Assembly (NCBI RefSeq): GCF_024158915.1
Contig: NZ_JAMZGF010000044.1
Location: 1-44,850 of the forward strand
Length of the DNA stretch: 44,850 nucleotides
Direction of reading: 5' to 3'
Source: Chryseobacterium sp. S0630
GTDB lineage: Bacteria; Bacteroidota; Bacteroidia; Flavobacteriales; Weeksellaceae
The translations under genes were made by a program, and so were the position numbers. The stretch's first letter is position 1. Each line of letters opens with the position of its first letter. Positions 15,740-24,700 of the stretch are shown here, piece by piece. The notes below the pieces were generated by a model. The model was not told where the DNA came from. It did not search any database and saw only the letters and a program-made list of their open reading frames with translations.

Positions 15740-16809
15740 TGAAAAGGAGTATTGTATTTTTCTTACTGATTTCAGGATTAAGTTTTTCACAACAGCAAAA
15801 AGTGAAAATAAGTAATCTGCAGCCGAAAACTGAAGATACCGTTTTTCCGGTTGTTTCTTATTCTGAAAATCCTCGGGTAGAAAATAAAATCAATACATTT
15901 TTGCAGGTAGATCAGCTGGAATATGTTCCGGGATCTGGCGGCAATCCTTTTCAACTGGCTTCTACAGCAACCAATTCCTATTCCAACTATCTTTATTTTT
16001 ATCGTTGGGATAAGATTGAAACGCCTAAGAATATTCTGAGTATTGCTATAGATGGTGAAGCTTCAGGTGCTTATCCGGAAGGTTTTTTGATCTGGAAGAA
16101 TTTTGATCTGAGAACAGGAAACTTTATCAATGCCAAAGATTTATTTGAACCCGGTTCAGTGAAGACTGTTGAGGGAATTATTCAGAAAAGAGTAAAGAAA
16201 AGGATTTCTGATTTTCTTGTTAAACTGAAATCTGAGAAAAATCCTGAAGAGGAAACTCAGGATCAGATCGCTATGTATGAAGACTGTTTTACGGAACATA
16301 CTTTAGACGGTATCAGGTATTTCTTTGGGAAAGATAAACTGACTTTTGTTGCCGGAAGATGTTCTAATCATGCCATGAGAGCTTTGGATGAGCTTGGCAG
16401 TCATGAAATAGAATTTTCCTACAAAGAGCTGGAAAAATACTGGAGTCCTTACGCGAGAAATTTAATTTCCGGTTCTGAAAAAACAGAGATAACCAGTCTT
16501 ACTAATAAATTGTATAAAGGAAAGATCGATGGAAAGTATTCCATTACTGTTTTGATCGGTGAAGTATATGACGATGGTTCTTTTTCTGCAAAATACTGGT
16601 ATGATAAAAATAAAAAGCTGATTGAGTGGAACGGAAAGATAAAAGGTAACCATATCTCCATTATAGAAAACGATTATTATAGCGAAGAAACCAACCAGTG
16701 GATTTTCAAAGCCTTGGTGGAAGCGGATCTGCAAGGCAGGAAAATTATGGGAACCTGGCAGGATGAGAAAACAAAAAAATATTTAACCCTAGAATTAGAA
16801 GAGTTATAA
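15739..16809 (+). CDS. Secreted protein of unknown function, 356 aa (DUF3298-like region)
   Basis: The GTG start at 15739 overlaps the upstream stop; the next candidate starts would destroy the signal peptide MKRSIVFFLLISGLSFSQ. The mature protein is therefore periplasmic or surface-bound. A DUF3298/RsiV-like region is suggested by FDLRTGNFINAKDLF, RYFFGKDKLTFVAG and HEIEFSYKELEKYWSPYA. The C-terminal ~110 residues (KLYKGKIDGKYSITVLIGEV, ending KKYLTLELEEL) look like a separate small beta domain. It is the third gene of the mvaA operon, one base from the next start. Assignment to DUF3298 is tentative. Confidence 0.75.
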   Translation: MKRSIVFFLLISGLSFSQQQKVKISNLQPKTEDTVFPVVSYSENPRVENKINTFLQVDQLEYVPGSGGNPFQLASTATNSYSNYLYFYRWDKIETPKNILSIAIDGEASGAYPEGFLIWKNFDLRTGNFINAKDLFEPGSVKTVEGIIQKRVKKRISDFLVKLKSEKNPEEETQDQIAMYEDCFTEHTLDGIRYFFGKDKLTFVAGRCSNHAMRALDELGSHEIEFSYKELEKYWSPYARNLISGSEKTEITSLTNKLYKGKIDGKYSITVLIGEVYDDGSFSAKYWYDKNKKLIEWNGKIKGNHISIIENDYYSEETNQWIFKALVEADLQGRKIMGTWQDEKTKKYLTLELEEL

Positions 16810-16810
16810 A

Positions 16811-17197
16811 ATGAAAACAATTACTTTAGTTTTTGGAGCAGTTTACGGAATGGTGTCTGTAATCTTAGGAGCATTCGGAGCACACGCTTTAAAGAAAATA
16901 TTAGCTGTGGAAAGACTGGAAAGTTTTGAAACAGGAGTGAGATATCAGATGTATGCAGCTTTTTTCCTGCTGATCATCGGGTATATTTTAAAATTCGAAA
17001 CATCTGCTGAGAAATGGACTTCCATTTTAATGATTGCAGGAACACTATTATTCTCAGTAAGCATCTACTTCCTGAGCATGCAGGATTATCTGGGAATGAA
17101 TCTTAAATTCTTAGGCCCTATCACTCCGCTTGGAGGTCTGATGATGATCTTAAGCTGGGGAATGCTGATCTTATATTTTGCTAAAAACAGAATATAA
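16811..17197 (+). CDS. DUF423 family membrane protein
   Basis: 128 aa with four predicted membrane helices. The N-terminus MKTITLVFGAVYGMVSVILG and the GAFGAHALKK motif followed by FETGVRYQMYAAFFLL are diagnostic of DUF423 (YgdD-like) inner-membrane proteins, and the end LGPITPLGGLMMILSWGML is the other conserved block. Function is unknown across the family. It sits one base after the secreted-protein gene and two bases before the CLC gene, hence is co-translated with the mvaA operon. Confidence 0.93.
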   Translation: MKTITLVFGAVYGMVSVILGAFGAHALKKILAVERLESFETGVRYQMYAAFFLLIIGYILKFETSAEKWTSILMIAGTLLFSVSIYFLSMQDYLGMNLKFLGPITPLGGLMMILSWGMLILYFAKNRI

Positions 17198-17199
17198 GA

Positions 17200-18477
17200 A
17201 TGAAGATTAACAGAAGAAGACGGTTAATACGAACATTTAATCTCTTAGATCAACCTATGAGGTTCAATCCGTTTGTGTTCAGCCGTACTTTTTTTATGTG
17301 GGCCGTTACAGGTCTGGTGGGCGGTATCATTGCCGGAGGATATTGGATTGTACTGGAACATTTCACAGAGTTTTTAGCCAAATTTCAGGGCTGGCAGGTG
17401 ATTCCAACCATGGCAGTTTGCGGATTGCTGGCCGGACTGGTGATCCACTTTATTGGTGATCCGGGAGAAATTCATCTGATTGTTAATAATATCAGATTCA
17501 ATAAAGGAAAACTGGAACCGAAGAATAATCCTTCGATGATCCTTTCTTCTCTTTTCTGTGTTGCATCAGGAGGAAGTTTAGGTCCTGAAGCTCCTTTAGT
17601 ACAGGTTACAGGATCTACAGGAACCTGGCTGGGGAAGATTTTCAGACTGAAAGGTGAAGAGCTGAGGTCTCTGAGCATTGCGGGTATGGCTTCCGGGTTT
17701 ACAGCATTATTCGGTGCTCCACTTGGAGGAAGTCTTTTTTCTCTGGAAATTTTACATCATAAACATGCGGTAGAATATTACAAAGCTATTATTCCTGCAT
17801 TGGTAGCAAGTTGTTTCAGTTATCTGATGTTTGCTTTGATTATCCACTTGGGAATTGGGGCAACATGGGATTTGAAAGCTTACCATTATACAGGAGTTTA
17901 TGATTTTGCTTATGCAACTGCATTTGGAATTGTAGGAACTTTATTCGGATGGATCTTCATTTTTGTAGTCAAATTTTTCAAAAAGATTTTTGAGTACAGA
18001 AAATTTCCAATTTATATTAAGACATTAGTAGGTGGGATTATTTTAGGAATTATCGCCTATAATTTTCCTATTACAAGATACTTCGGGCACAACGAGATTA
18101 ATCAGCTGATTGGAGGAAACTTCGGACTGAATTTTTTAATTCTGATTCTTATTTTTAAAATATTGGCTATTGCCATTACGGTGACTTCCGGATGGAGAGG
18201 AGGATTTATCATTCCCTTGTTTTTTGTAGGAACAACATTAGGTTTGATTATCCATAATTTGTTTCCAACGGTTGATACCACGTTAGCAATTGTAAGCTGT
18301 ATGGCTGCAATCAATGCCTGTGTGACAAGGACACCGATGAGCACAACAATTATTTTGGGAACACTTACAGGATTTACTTATTTTGTCCCGATTTTATTTG
18401 CCAGCCTTACCGGATATTTTCTGGCTCCAAAAATTCCGTTTATCGGATCTCAGTCTGAGAAATTGGCGGAAGAATAG
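17200..18477 (+). CDS. CLC-type chloride channel or proton/chloride antiporter
   Basis: 425 aa with about ten to twelve membrane helices and no C-terminal CBS domains. Family motifs are GGSLGPEAPLVQVTGS, aligning GPEAP with the classical GREGP so that the gating glutamate is kept; SGFTALFGAPLGGSLFSLEI; and SGWRGGFIIPLFFVG in the GxFxP region. A tyrosine-containing segment near the end is typical. Inner-membrane anion transport is expected; channel or exchanger mode cannot be told from sequence. It is the last gene of the mvaA operon and has a bidirectional terminator at 18531-18562. Confidence 0.93.
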   Translation: MKINRRRRLIRTFNLLDQPMRFNPFVFSRTFFMWAVTGLVGGIIAGGYWIVLEHFTEFLAKFQGWQVIPTMAVCGLLAGLVIHFIGDPGEIHLIVNNIRFNKGKLEPKNNPSMILSSLFCVASGGSLGPEAPLVQVTGSTGTWLGKIFRLKGEELRSLSIAGMASGFTALFGAPLGGSLFSLEILHHKHAVEYYKAIIPALVASCFSYLMFALIIHLGIGATWDLKAYHYTGVYDFAYATAFGIVGTLFGWIFIFVVKFFKKIFEYRKFPIYIKTLVGGIILGIIAYNFPITRYFGHNEINQLIGGNFGLNFLILILIFKILAIAITVTSGWRGGFIIPLFFVGTTLGLIIHNLFPTVDTTLAIVSCMAAINACVTRTPMSTTIILGTLTGFTYFVPILFASLTGYFLAPKIPFIGSQSEKLAEE

Positions 18478-18530
18478 AAATATTGACTTATAAAATAATT
18501 TCTGGTGTATTTTAGATCAGAATATCAATA

Positions 18531-18566
18531 AAAAAAGTTCAGGGAGTTTCCTGAACTTTTTTAGTT
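18531..18566. terminator. Bidirectional terminator between CLC and TolC genes
   Basis: AAAAAAGTTCAGG (18531-18543) pairs perfectly with CCTGAACTTTTTT (18550-18562), giving a 13-bp stem and a 6-base loop with A- and T-tracts on both sides. It serves the converging 17.2-kb operon and the exporter operon. Confidence 0.9.
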
Positions 18567-19970
18567 TTATAAAGAGAAATTTTCATTCATCCATTTAAGT
18601 TTATTAAAGCTTTTAAGAAATTTCGTTTTGATGGAAATGAATTTTTCCTGTGCCTCAATCATTTTATTTTCCCTTGAATTGATCAGGAAAAGGGAACTCT
18701 CACCATTCGCATATTTTGTTTCTTCTGCAGTAAGAAGCTGTTGATAATTCAAAAGATTGTTTTGTGAAAGATCTATCTGGGTATGGTAATTTAAAAGTTC
18801 GTTTTTATAGGTTTCAATTTTCGTAGTAAGTTCTCTTTTTTTGAATTCGGTATCAAGTTTATTCTGTTCTATTTTAATTTTGGCCATTTGATAACTGGCT
18901 TTGGCTTCCCTTTGAAATATTGGTATTTCGAGCTTTAAACCATATTGAAAATTATTGTCAAAAAGAGGAAGGTAATCTGTCTGATAATTTTCTTTGTTGA
19001 AGAAATTATAAGTGAAATCAAACTTAGGAAGAAAGCTCTGCCATTTCAACTTCCGTTCACTTTCTAAGATATAATGTTTCTGAGTATAATACTGTACAGA
19101 CCAATGATTGTCGGTTTCCTTTGTTTTGACTTCCTGCAAAAGAAATTCAAAATCTGAGTAAGCAGTATGATCTGAAAGATGATCTGCCGGATAAATAAGT
19201 TGTGAGATTTCATAAATTTCACGATTCTCCTTCCATAAAAATAACTGCAGCTGCTGGGTGTTTTTGATAAAATTTAAATAAGCTTCTTTCTGCTGAAGTT
19301 CAAAACTTTGTAGCTGTGAAGCTGCTTCCACAGTATCGATTGCTGCTCTTTCTCCATATTCAAAAGTTTTCCGGGTGAGTTGCAAACGTTTTTTACTGAT
19401 CTCAACCGCTTTGTTTTGCAACTTGTAAATTTCGAAACTTTGTACCCATTCCCAATAGATGTTTTCTGCTTCAAGAAGAAGTTCATTGGTGAGTACAGTC
19501 TGTTCAGCTTCCGTCATTTTTAAAGCAAATTTCGCCTGATCCAGTGCTGCTCTTCGTTTATCATACAACAGATTTTTAGCTAAAGGAACGGTAATCCCCA
19601 TGCTGTAAATACCGCCTTTTGTTTCACTGGAGTTGAGTTTTTCACCATCCAGATACTGATATCCTGCCGTAAGATCAATCCCGTACCAGGTAGGAATACC
19701 CAGTTCAATATTTTTCTGTCTGTAATATTGTACGCCGTCAATGTTTTTTTCGCCCAGTTTTCCTCCCAAAACCGGATCAAAATTTCCTCTTGCTTTAGTA
19801 ATCTCAGATTGGGCAATTTTGTTTTGCAGCTGATATTTCAATGCCATCGGATGATAATTTTTTACCACTTCCAGAAATTCTTTTGCTGAAATCATGAGAG
19901 AGTCCTGTGCTTTGCTATACTGGAAAAAAAGAAAGATCAATATAAAAAGAAGTTTACTTTGTTTTCTCAT
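18567..19970 (-). CDS. TolC-family outer-membrane efflux protein
   Basis: About 467 aa with an N-terminal signal (MRKQSKLLFILIFLFFQYSKAQ). The body is helical with two similar halves rich in Gln/Glu/Lys coiled coil, as in TolC/OEP: residues around SAKEFLEVVKNYHPMALKYQL open the first half, and YGERAAIDTVEAASQLQSFEL is typical of the OEP repeat. It forms the outer-membrane exit duct of a tripartite exporter. The start at 19970 overlaps the end of the HlyD gene by 17 bases. Another Met at 19988 is possible, but MRKQ fits the signal peptide better. It is the third gene of the ABC-HlyD-TolC unit. Confidence 0.92.
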   Translation of the reverse strand: MRKQSKLLFILIFLFFQYSKAQDSLMISAKEFLEVVKNYHPMALKYQLQNKIAQSEITKARGNFDPVLGGKLGEKNIDGVQYYRQKNIELGIPTWYGIDLTAGYQYLDGEKLNSSETKGGIYSMGITVPLAKNLLYDKRRAALDQAKFALKMTEAEQTVLTNELLLEAENIYWEWVQSFEIYKLQNKAVEISKKRLQLTRKTFEYGERAAIDTVEAASQLQSFELQQKEAYLNFIKNTQQLQLFLWKENREIYEISQLIYPADHLSDHTAYSDFEFLLQEVKTKETDNHWSVQYYTQKHYILESERKLKWQSFLPKFDFTYNFFNKENYQTDYLPLFDNNFQYGLKLEIPIFQREAKASYQMAKIKIEQNKLDTEFKKRELTTKIETYKNELLNYHTQIDLSQNNLLNYQQLLTAEETKYANGESSLFLINSRENKMIEAQEKFISIKTKFLKSFNKLKWMNENFSL

Positions 19971-21267
19971 ACTTAACCGTTTGATCATTTTTTACTTCAT
20001 AATAATCCGGTGGAAAACCATTGATATTTCTCCACAGTTCATACCAGATAGGAACATCATTGAGAATGGCAATTCCCTGTACACCTCCTCCCATTTTAAT
20101 TTTAGGTGGCCATTTTTTTTCATTTTTATCCTCAATGACGAGCGCTTTAAAAAGTCCGTTTGTGCTGATATTGCTTTCTACTGCAACCACTTTTCCTGCA
20201 AATGTTCCGTAGCTGGAGTTGGGCCATCCAGAGAATACAATGGCAGGAAATCCATCAAAGATGCACATCACACGCTGTCCTTCTTTGACAAGCGGGAGAT
20301 CTACAGGTTTTATATAAATTTCAACTGCATAATCTACTGCTGTAGGAACAATTGTTCCAATATTTTCACCGTCTTTTAAAACTTCACCAATTCCTGTTTT
20401 GTTAAGCTGCACAATCTGACCGTCCTGTGATGCAATAATGAAATATAAACCCTGTCTTGCTTTGTAATTGGCTACCTGATTTTCCAGTTTTGCAATTTCA
20501 CCTTCACTGCCTTCAATCTGCCCCATGTTTTGAAAACGGTCTCCTTCTATTTTACTGAGTTTCTCTGTGTAATCCTGAATCACAGAATTCTGTTCAATAC
20601 CTGTATTGATAATTTCCTGACGGGTTTGAGCCACTTTATTTTCTGACGCTGTTTTTTTGGCAACAGCATTTTGATAAGAAATACTTCTCTGCTGAAACTG
20701 GGTAAGAGAAACCAAACCTTCCTCATACATTTTTTTCTGTCGCGCAAACTGGTCTTCAGAAAGCTTAAGCTCATTAGTGGCAGCAGTGAGTTCTGCTTCT
20801 TCACCGGTAAGCTTATTATTAAGCTGGCCTATTTTTATTTTGAGCTGATTAAGCTTTAAATCTCTCGCTGAATGTAAGGCTTCAAGCTGGGTTTTCACTG
20901 TTCCTACTTTTGCTTCATAGAAATTTCTTACTCCTTTTTTAGCATTTACCTGCTCCTGTGTTCTCTGTACCAAAAGCGGATCTAAATAATCATCTTTTAT
21001 TTCGGAAAGCTGCAGTAAAGTATCTCCTTTTTTTACATAATCTCCGTTTTTAACGTACCATTTGATGATTTTTCCAGGAATAGGAGAGTGGAGCTGCTGC
21101 GGACGCTGTTCCTGATAAAGAGACGTTACATTTCCTTTCACCTTAATATTCTGTGTCCAGGGAAGAAATAAGGTAATGATACCGCCTATGAAGATAAACA
21201 GGAACCATCTTTTTACCCGTGATTTTTTGTGAATATGATAGATATTGTCAAACGACTGTAGTTTCAT
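19954..21267 (-). CDS. HlyD-family periplasmic adaptor (membrane fusion protein)
   Basis: 437 aa. A short cytosolic N-terminus is followed by one membrane anchor (WFLFIFIGGIITLFLPW), a lipoyl-like half (SPIPGKIIKWYVKNGDYVKKGDTLLQL), a long coiled coil (about residues 85-235), then the second lipoyl half and a beta-barrel region (GQIVQLNKTGIGEVLKDGENIG, DYAVEIYIKPVDLPLVKEGQRV). It bridges the inner-membrane ABC protein and the TolC duct. One base separates it from the ABC stop, and it overlaps the TolC gene. It is longer than simple RND adaptors, as expected for type I secretion adaptors. Confidence 0.93.
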   Translation of the reverse strand: MKLQSFDNIYHIHKKSRVKRWFLFIFIGGIITLFLPWTQNIKVKGNVTSLYQEQRPQQLHSPIPGKIIKWYVKNGDYVKKGDTLLQLSEIKDDYLDPLLVQRTQEQVNAKKGVRNFYEAKVGTVKTQLEALHSARDLKLNQLKIKIGQLNNKLTGEEAELTAATNELKLSEDQFARQKKMYEEGLVSLTQFQQRSISYQNAVAKKTASENKVAQTRQEIINTGIEQNSVIQDYTEKLSKIEGDRFQNMGQIEGSEGEIAKLENQVANYKARQGLYFIIASQDGQIVQLNKTGIGEVLKDGENIGTIVPTAVDYAVEIYIKPVDLPLVKEGQRVMCIFDGFPAIVFSGWPNSSYGTFAGKVVAVESNISTNGLFKALVIEDKNEKKWPPKIKMGGGVQGIAILNDVPIWYELWRNINGFPPDYYEVKNDQTVKYEKTK

Positions 21268-21268
21268 T

Positions 21269-22942
21269 TTACTGATTGTTTTGAAGTGTTTTTAATGTTC
21301 CTCCTTCCAGATGAAAATGCTGATCGGCATATTGTAGCAGTTCTGTATCCTGAGAAACAATAATAATGGTTGTGTTTTCCTTGATTTTCTGAAGATATTT
21401 TATCATTTTGTCCTGATATTCTTCACGGATTCCTGCAAAAGGATTTTCCAGAATGATAAGTTTTTTGTCACCGAGAAGAGCACGAAGCATCAGTATTTTT
21501 TTCTTTGAACTGAATGTGATTTCAGGATCAGTTTCACTTACCTCTGTAAAGAAACCGCTGCTGAACATACTTGAAATATTTTCTATACCCATATTTTCAG
21601 AAAGCTCAAGGATATCTTCTGTGTGGCTCTGGCTGCTTCCCAATAGGATATTTTCTTTAACTGTTCCCTGAATGATCTTCATATTTTCAAGGTAAAGTCC
21701 AACATTATTTCTCCAGTGTTTTTTTTCTATATTTTTTAATGGAATTTTATCAATCAGAATTGTTCCTGAGCTGGGCTCGAAGAATCCTGTGATCATATTG
21801 AGCAGAAGCGTTTTCCCTGCTCCCAGTTTTCCTGTAAGAATGTTCAGACTGTTTTCTTTGATTTTGAAATTAAGGTCAGAAAGGATGGGCGCATTGTCAT
21901 TAAATGAAAAGCTTACATTTTTAAATTCAATTTCTGTCCCTTTTTCTTTCTGAGATAACGTGATTTCTCCGTTGGGCTCCTCTTTAAGTTCAGTGATTTT
22001 AGAGAGTTTGGCAAAAGATGCAATCAGATCATAATAACTTTCAAGGCTTACAATAAGTTTTTCTACTGCAGACATGATGCTTAGAACCACGATTTCTGTA
22101 GCAATGAAAGCTCCGATATTCAGTTTTTGATTGATCAGAAGATAAGTTCCAATGGCCAGCATAGCTAAAGTAATGATGACTTTAAAAGCAATAATTGTTT
22201 TATACTGAAACACCAATACTTTAAAATGAGATGTTCTGTGTTTTAGATATTCTATCACTCTTTCATCGGTTCCTTTTAAATGAGAATCATCTTCAGAATG
22301 CATTTTAAACGTTTTTACAGAACCGGCAATATCTTCTATCCATGCCGCTGTATCGTATTTTTTGTTGCTCTCTTCAATGCTGGATTTGATTCCGCTTTCC
22401 ATCGTGTATCTGAAAATAATTACCACAGAGAGAATGACCAGAGCTCCGAACGCTAAAAACCAAAGATGATAAAAAGAGAGCAAAAGAATTCCAAAAACAA
22501 TCTGTATTAAAGCAGTAGGAATTTCCAGTAATATTTTTGAAATTCCTTTCTGAAGATTCTGAATATCAAAAAATCGGTTGACAAGCTCCGGAAGGTAGTA
22601 TTTTCTTGTGTAGGAAAGATCTGCTTTGGGAATTTTGTCTGCTATGGCAATGGAAAATTCTACAAATATTTTCTGCTGTATCTTTTCAATAATCTGGATT
22701 ACTTTTAATCTGAAATATCCGGCAAGCCAGGTTCCAATTACAACAAAAAATATGAGGATATAAATGGAAGTTGTCATGGTGGCTCCCATCACAAAGCTTA
22801 CAATAGACTGTATTCCTAAAGGTACACTCAGCAGTACTAAACCATTCAGAATGGCATAGAAATAAATATTGGTAACATCTTTTTTTTCTTTTGTAATGTA
22901 GCGTATGAGCCTTTTTCCCTGTTCATTAGCTGGTATTTCCAT
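21269..22942 (-). CDS. ABC exporter subunit with degenerate ATPase domain
   Basis: 557 aa: an N-terminal membrane domain of about six helices (residues ~25-300) fused to a nucleotide-binding domain (~335-557). There is no C39 peptidase domain at the front. Walker A is intact (GKLGAGKT, 371-378). The other catalytic motifs are altered: LSGGQ is replaced by FSSKK (~477-481); the Walker B Asp-Glu pair reads Glu-Asn in LIILEN (495-500); the Q-loop position reads LYLEN (~416-420); and the H-loop histidine is Gln531 in IVSQD. The frame is uninterrupted with normal length, so this looks like a maintained, nonstandard ATPase and not a pseudogene. It is the first gene of an exporter unit with HlyD and TolC. 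The substrate is unknown. Confidence 0.9.
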   Translation of the reverse strand: MEIPANEQGKRLIRYITKEKKDVTNIYFYAILNGLVLLSVPLGIQSIVSFVMGATMTTSIYILIFFVVIGTWLAGYFRLKVIQIIEKIQQKIFVEFSIAIADKIPKADLSYTRKYYLPELVNRFFDIQNLQKGISKILLEIPTALIQIVFGILLLSFYHLWFLAFGALVILSVVIIFRYTMESGIKSSIEESNKKYDTAAWIEDIAGSVKTFKMHSEDDSHLKGTDERVIEYLKHRTSHFKVLVFQYKTIIAFKVIITLAMLAIGTYLLINQKLNIGAFIATEIVVLSIMSAVEKLIVSLESYYDLIASFAKLSKITELKEEPNGEITLSQKEKGTEIEFKNVSFSFNDNAPILSDLNFKIKENSLNILTGKLGAGKTLLLNMITGFFEPSSGTILIDKIPLKNIEKKHWRNNVGLYLENMKIIQGTVKENILLGSSQSHTEDILELSENMGIENISSMFSSGFFTEVSETDPEITFSSKKKILMLRALLGDKKLIILENPFAGIREEYQDKMIKYLQKIKENTTIIIVSQDTELLQYADQHFHLEGGTLKTLQNNQ

Positions 22943-23010
22943 TTTCTTCTTTAGTAAAAGGTTAACTGTTTTTTGAGTTGTGAATTTTCATTTGAATATC
23001 GCCTGTTGCC

Positions 23011-23115
23011 TCAGTAAATATCACTGGGTTTTCCAGGAAATTGATAATGATATGGTGAAAAAATTTTCTGAAATAAAGCTTTTTTACCAAGGTTGAATTT
23101 CATCTGAAAATTCAT
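23011..23115 (-). CDS. Possible 34-aa basic peptide upstream of the exporter
   Basis: An ATG at 23115 opens 34 codons ending in TGA at 23011-23013. The peptide contains MKFNLGKKALFQKIFSPYHY, is lysine- and aromatic-rich, and ends KPSDIY. It lies 68 bases before the exporter ABC gene on the same strand. No convincing ribosome-binding site and no double-glycine leader were seen. Position is the only argument for it; it may be chance. Confidence 0.2.
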   Translation of the reverse strand: MNFQMKFNLGKKALFQKIFSPYHYQFPGKPSDIY

Positions 23116-23353
23116 GAAATAGGTATCTTTTATTTCCGGGCTTCAAAGATAATAGATGGGATTTGTTAATATTCTTATCTACATTAGAATGACATTAAAA
23201 TGTCATTAGAATATGATCGTGAGATTTAGTTTTTTTATGATCATTATCATATTATTCATAGATTCACCGCCTTGAATCTGATAAGATCGCAGATAAACTT
23301 ACAGAATGAGTTAAAAGTTCTATAATTTTCTTTTTAACCTTATTCATTTTTAG

Positions 23354-23361
23354 TAAATTTG
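23354..23361 (+). promoter_or_regulatory. Candidate -7 box of sucC
   Basis: TAAATTTG matches TAnnTTTG, 38 bases upstream of the sucC ATG. No clear TTG at -33 is visible. Confidence 0.45.
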
Positions 23362-23399
23362 TCAACCTTTAAATATTAAAATAAAATAATAAAAATAAT

Positions 23400-24590
23400 A
23401 TGAATCTTCACGAGTATCAATCAAAAGAGATTTTATCAAAGTATGGAGTAGCTATCCAACGTGGTTTCGTTGCAAACAACGTAGATGAAGCTGTAGCAGC
23501 TGCTGAAAAATTGACTGCTGAAACCGGAGCACAGGCTTGGGTTGTAAAAGCACAGATTCACGCAGGTGGTCGTGGTAAAGGTGGGGGTGTTAAGTTTTCT
23601 CCAAACATGGATAAACTTAAAGAGAACGCTCAGAATATCATCGGAATGCAGTTGGTAACTCCACAAACTTCTGCTGAAGGTAAAAAAGTACACTCTGTTT
23701 TGGTTGCAGAAGATGTTTATTATCCTGGAGAATCTGAAACTAAAGAATTTTATGTTTCTATTCTTTTAGATAGAGCTGAAGGTAAAAATACTATTGTGTA
23801 TTCTACTGAAGGTGGTATGGATATTGAGCACGTTGCTGAAGTAACTCCTCATTTGATCCACAACGAATTAATTGATCCAGCTATTGGTCTTCAAGGATTC
23901 CAGGCTAGAAAAATTGCTTTCAACTTAGGTCTTGAAGGAAATGCATTCAAAGAATTTGTGAAATTTATTTCATCTCTTTACAATGCTTACACAGGAATTG
24001 ATGCTTCTCTTTTCGAAATCAACCCTGTATTAAAAACTTCTGATAACAAGATTATCGCTGTAGATGCTAAAGTAACTTTAGATGACAACTCATTGTTCCG
24101 TCACAAAGACTTAGCTGAGCTTAGAGATACAAGAGAAGAAGATCCAATGGATGTTGAAGCGGGTGAAGCTGGTCTTAACTTCGTGAAATTAGATGGTAAC
24201 GTTGCTTGTATGGTAAACGGAGCTGGTCTTGCAATGGCAACTATGGATATCATCAAATTATCAGGTGGTAACCCTGCTAACTTCCTTGACGTAGGAGGTA
24301 CTGCAGATGCTCAGAGAGTACAGACTGCTTTCGGAATCATCTTAAGAGATCCAAACGTAAAAGCTATTTTGATCAACATCTTCGGAGGTATCGTAAGATG
24401 TGACAGAGTTGCTCAGGGTGTTGTAGATGCTTACAAAGCTATGGGTAGCCTTCCGGTTCCATTGATCGTAAGATTACAGGGAACTAACGCTGTAGAAGCT
24501 AAAAAATTAATTGACGAGTCTGGTCTTCCGGTACACTCTGCAATTACTTTAGAAGAAGCTGCAAACAAAGTAAAAGAAGTTTTAGCATAA
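23400..24590 (+). CDS. sucC: Succinyl-CoA synthetase (ADP-forming) beta subunit
   Basis: Couples succinyl-CoA and ADP/GDP to succinate, CoA and nucleoside triphosphate in the TCA cycle. 396 aa, the usual length. The N-terminal MNLHEYQSKEILSKYGVAIQ begins the ATP-grasp domain (AWVVKAQIHAGGRGKGGGVK, FEINPVLKT), and the C-terminal CoA-ligase-like domain holds GGTADAQRVQTAFGIILRD and ILINIFGGIVRCDRVAQGV. The alpha subunit gene (sucD) is not adjacent here, which is common in Bacteroidota. It is monocistronic with a strong terminator at 24614-24646. Confidence 0.98.
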   Translation: MNLHEYQSKEILSKYGVAIQRGFVANNVDEAVAAAEKLTAETGAQAWVVKAQIHAGGRGKGGGVKFSPNMDKLKENAQNIIGMQLVTPQTSAEGKKVHSVLVAEDVYYPGESETKEFYVSILLDRAEGKNTIVYSTEGGMDIEHVAEVTPHLIHNELIDPAIGLQGFQARKIAFNLGLEGNAFKEFVKFISSLYNAYTGIDASLFEINPVLKTSDNKIIAVDAKVTLDDNSLFRHKDLAELRDTREEDPMDVEAGEAGLNFVKLDGNVACMVNGAGLAMATMDIIKLSGGNPANFLDVGGTADAQRVQTAFGIILRDPNVKAILINIFGGIVRCDRVAQGVVDAYKAMGSLPVPLIVRLQGTNAVEAKKLIDESGLPVHSAITLEEAANKVKEVLA

Positions 24591-24613
24591 TCTAAAATTT
24601 TCAGATAAATAAG

Positions 24614-24646
24614 AAAACCGTTTCATTTTTTGGAACGGTTTTTTTT
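24614..24646 (+). terminator. sucC terminator
   Basis: AAAACCGTTTC (24614-24624) pairs with GGAACGGTTTT (24632-24642), an 11-bp stem with one wobble and a 7-base loop, followed by T-residues. It starts 23 bases after the sucC stop. Confidence 0.9.
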
Positions 24647-24700
24647 GTTGGCACGTGAAGGGACAGTTTTGTAATAACTTCAGCGGAAATGTACTATTCT

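Larger units (their letters stand above)
22943..23399. other. Intergenic region between exporter operon and sucC
   Basis: 457 bases between divergent genes. It contains a 34-codon open frame on the exporter strand (separate entry) and a TAAATTTG box for sucC at 23354-23361. Near 23160-23260 are short near-repeats (ATGACATTAAAATGTCATTAG, and ATGATCATTATCAT), the latter a small palindrome. No other gene-like frame was seen. Confidence 0.6.

Noticed and set aside
17560..17620. Unusual GSLGPEAP instead of GREGP in the CLC protein
   Set aside because: Aligning GPEAP with GREGP keeps the gating glutamate; this variant is common among bacterial CLC homologues, so it is not evidence of altered function.
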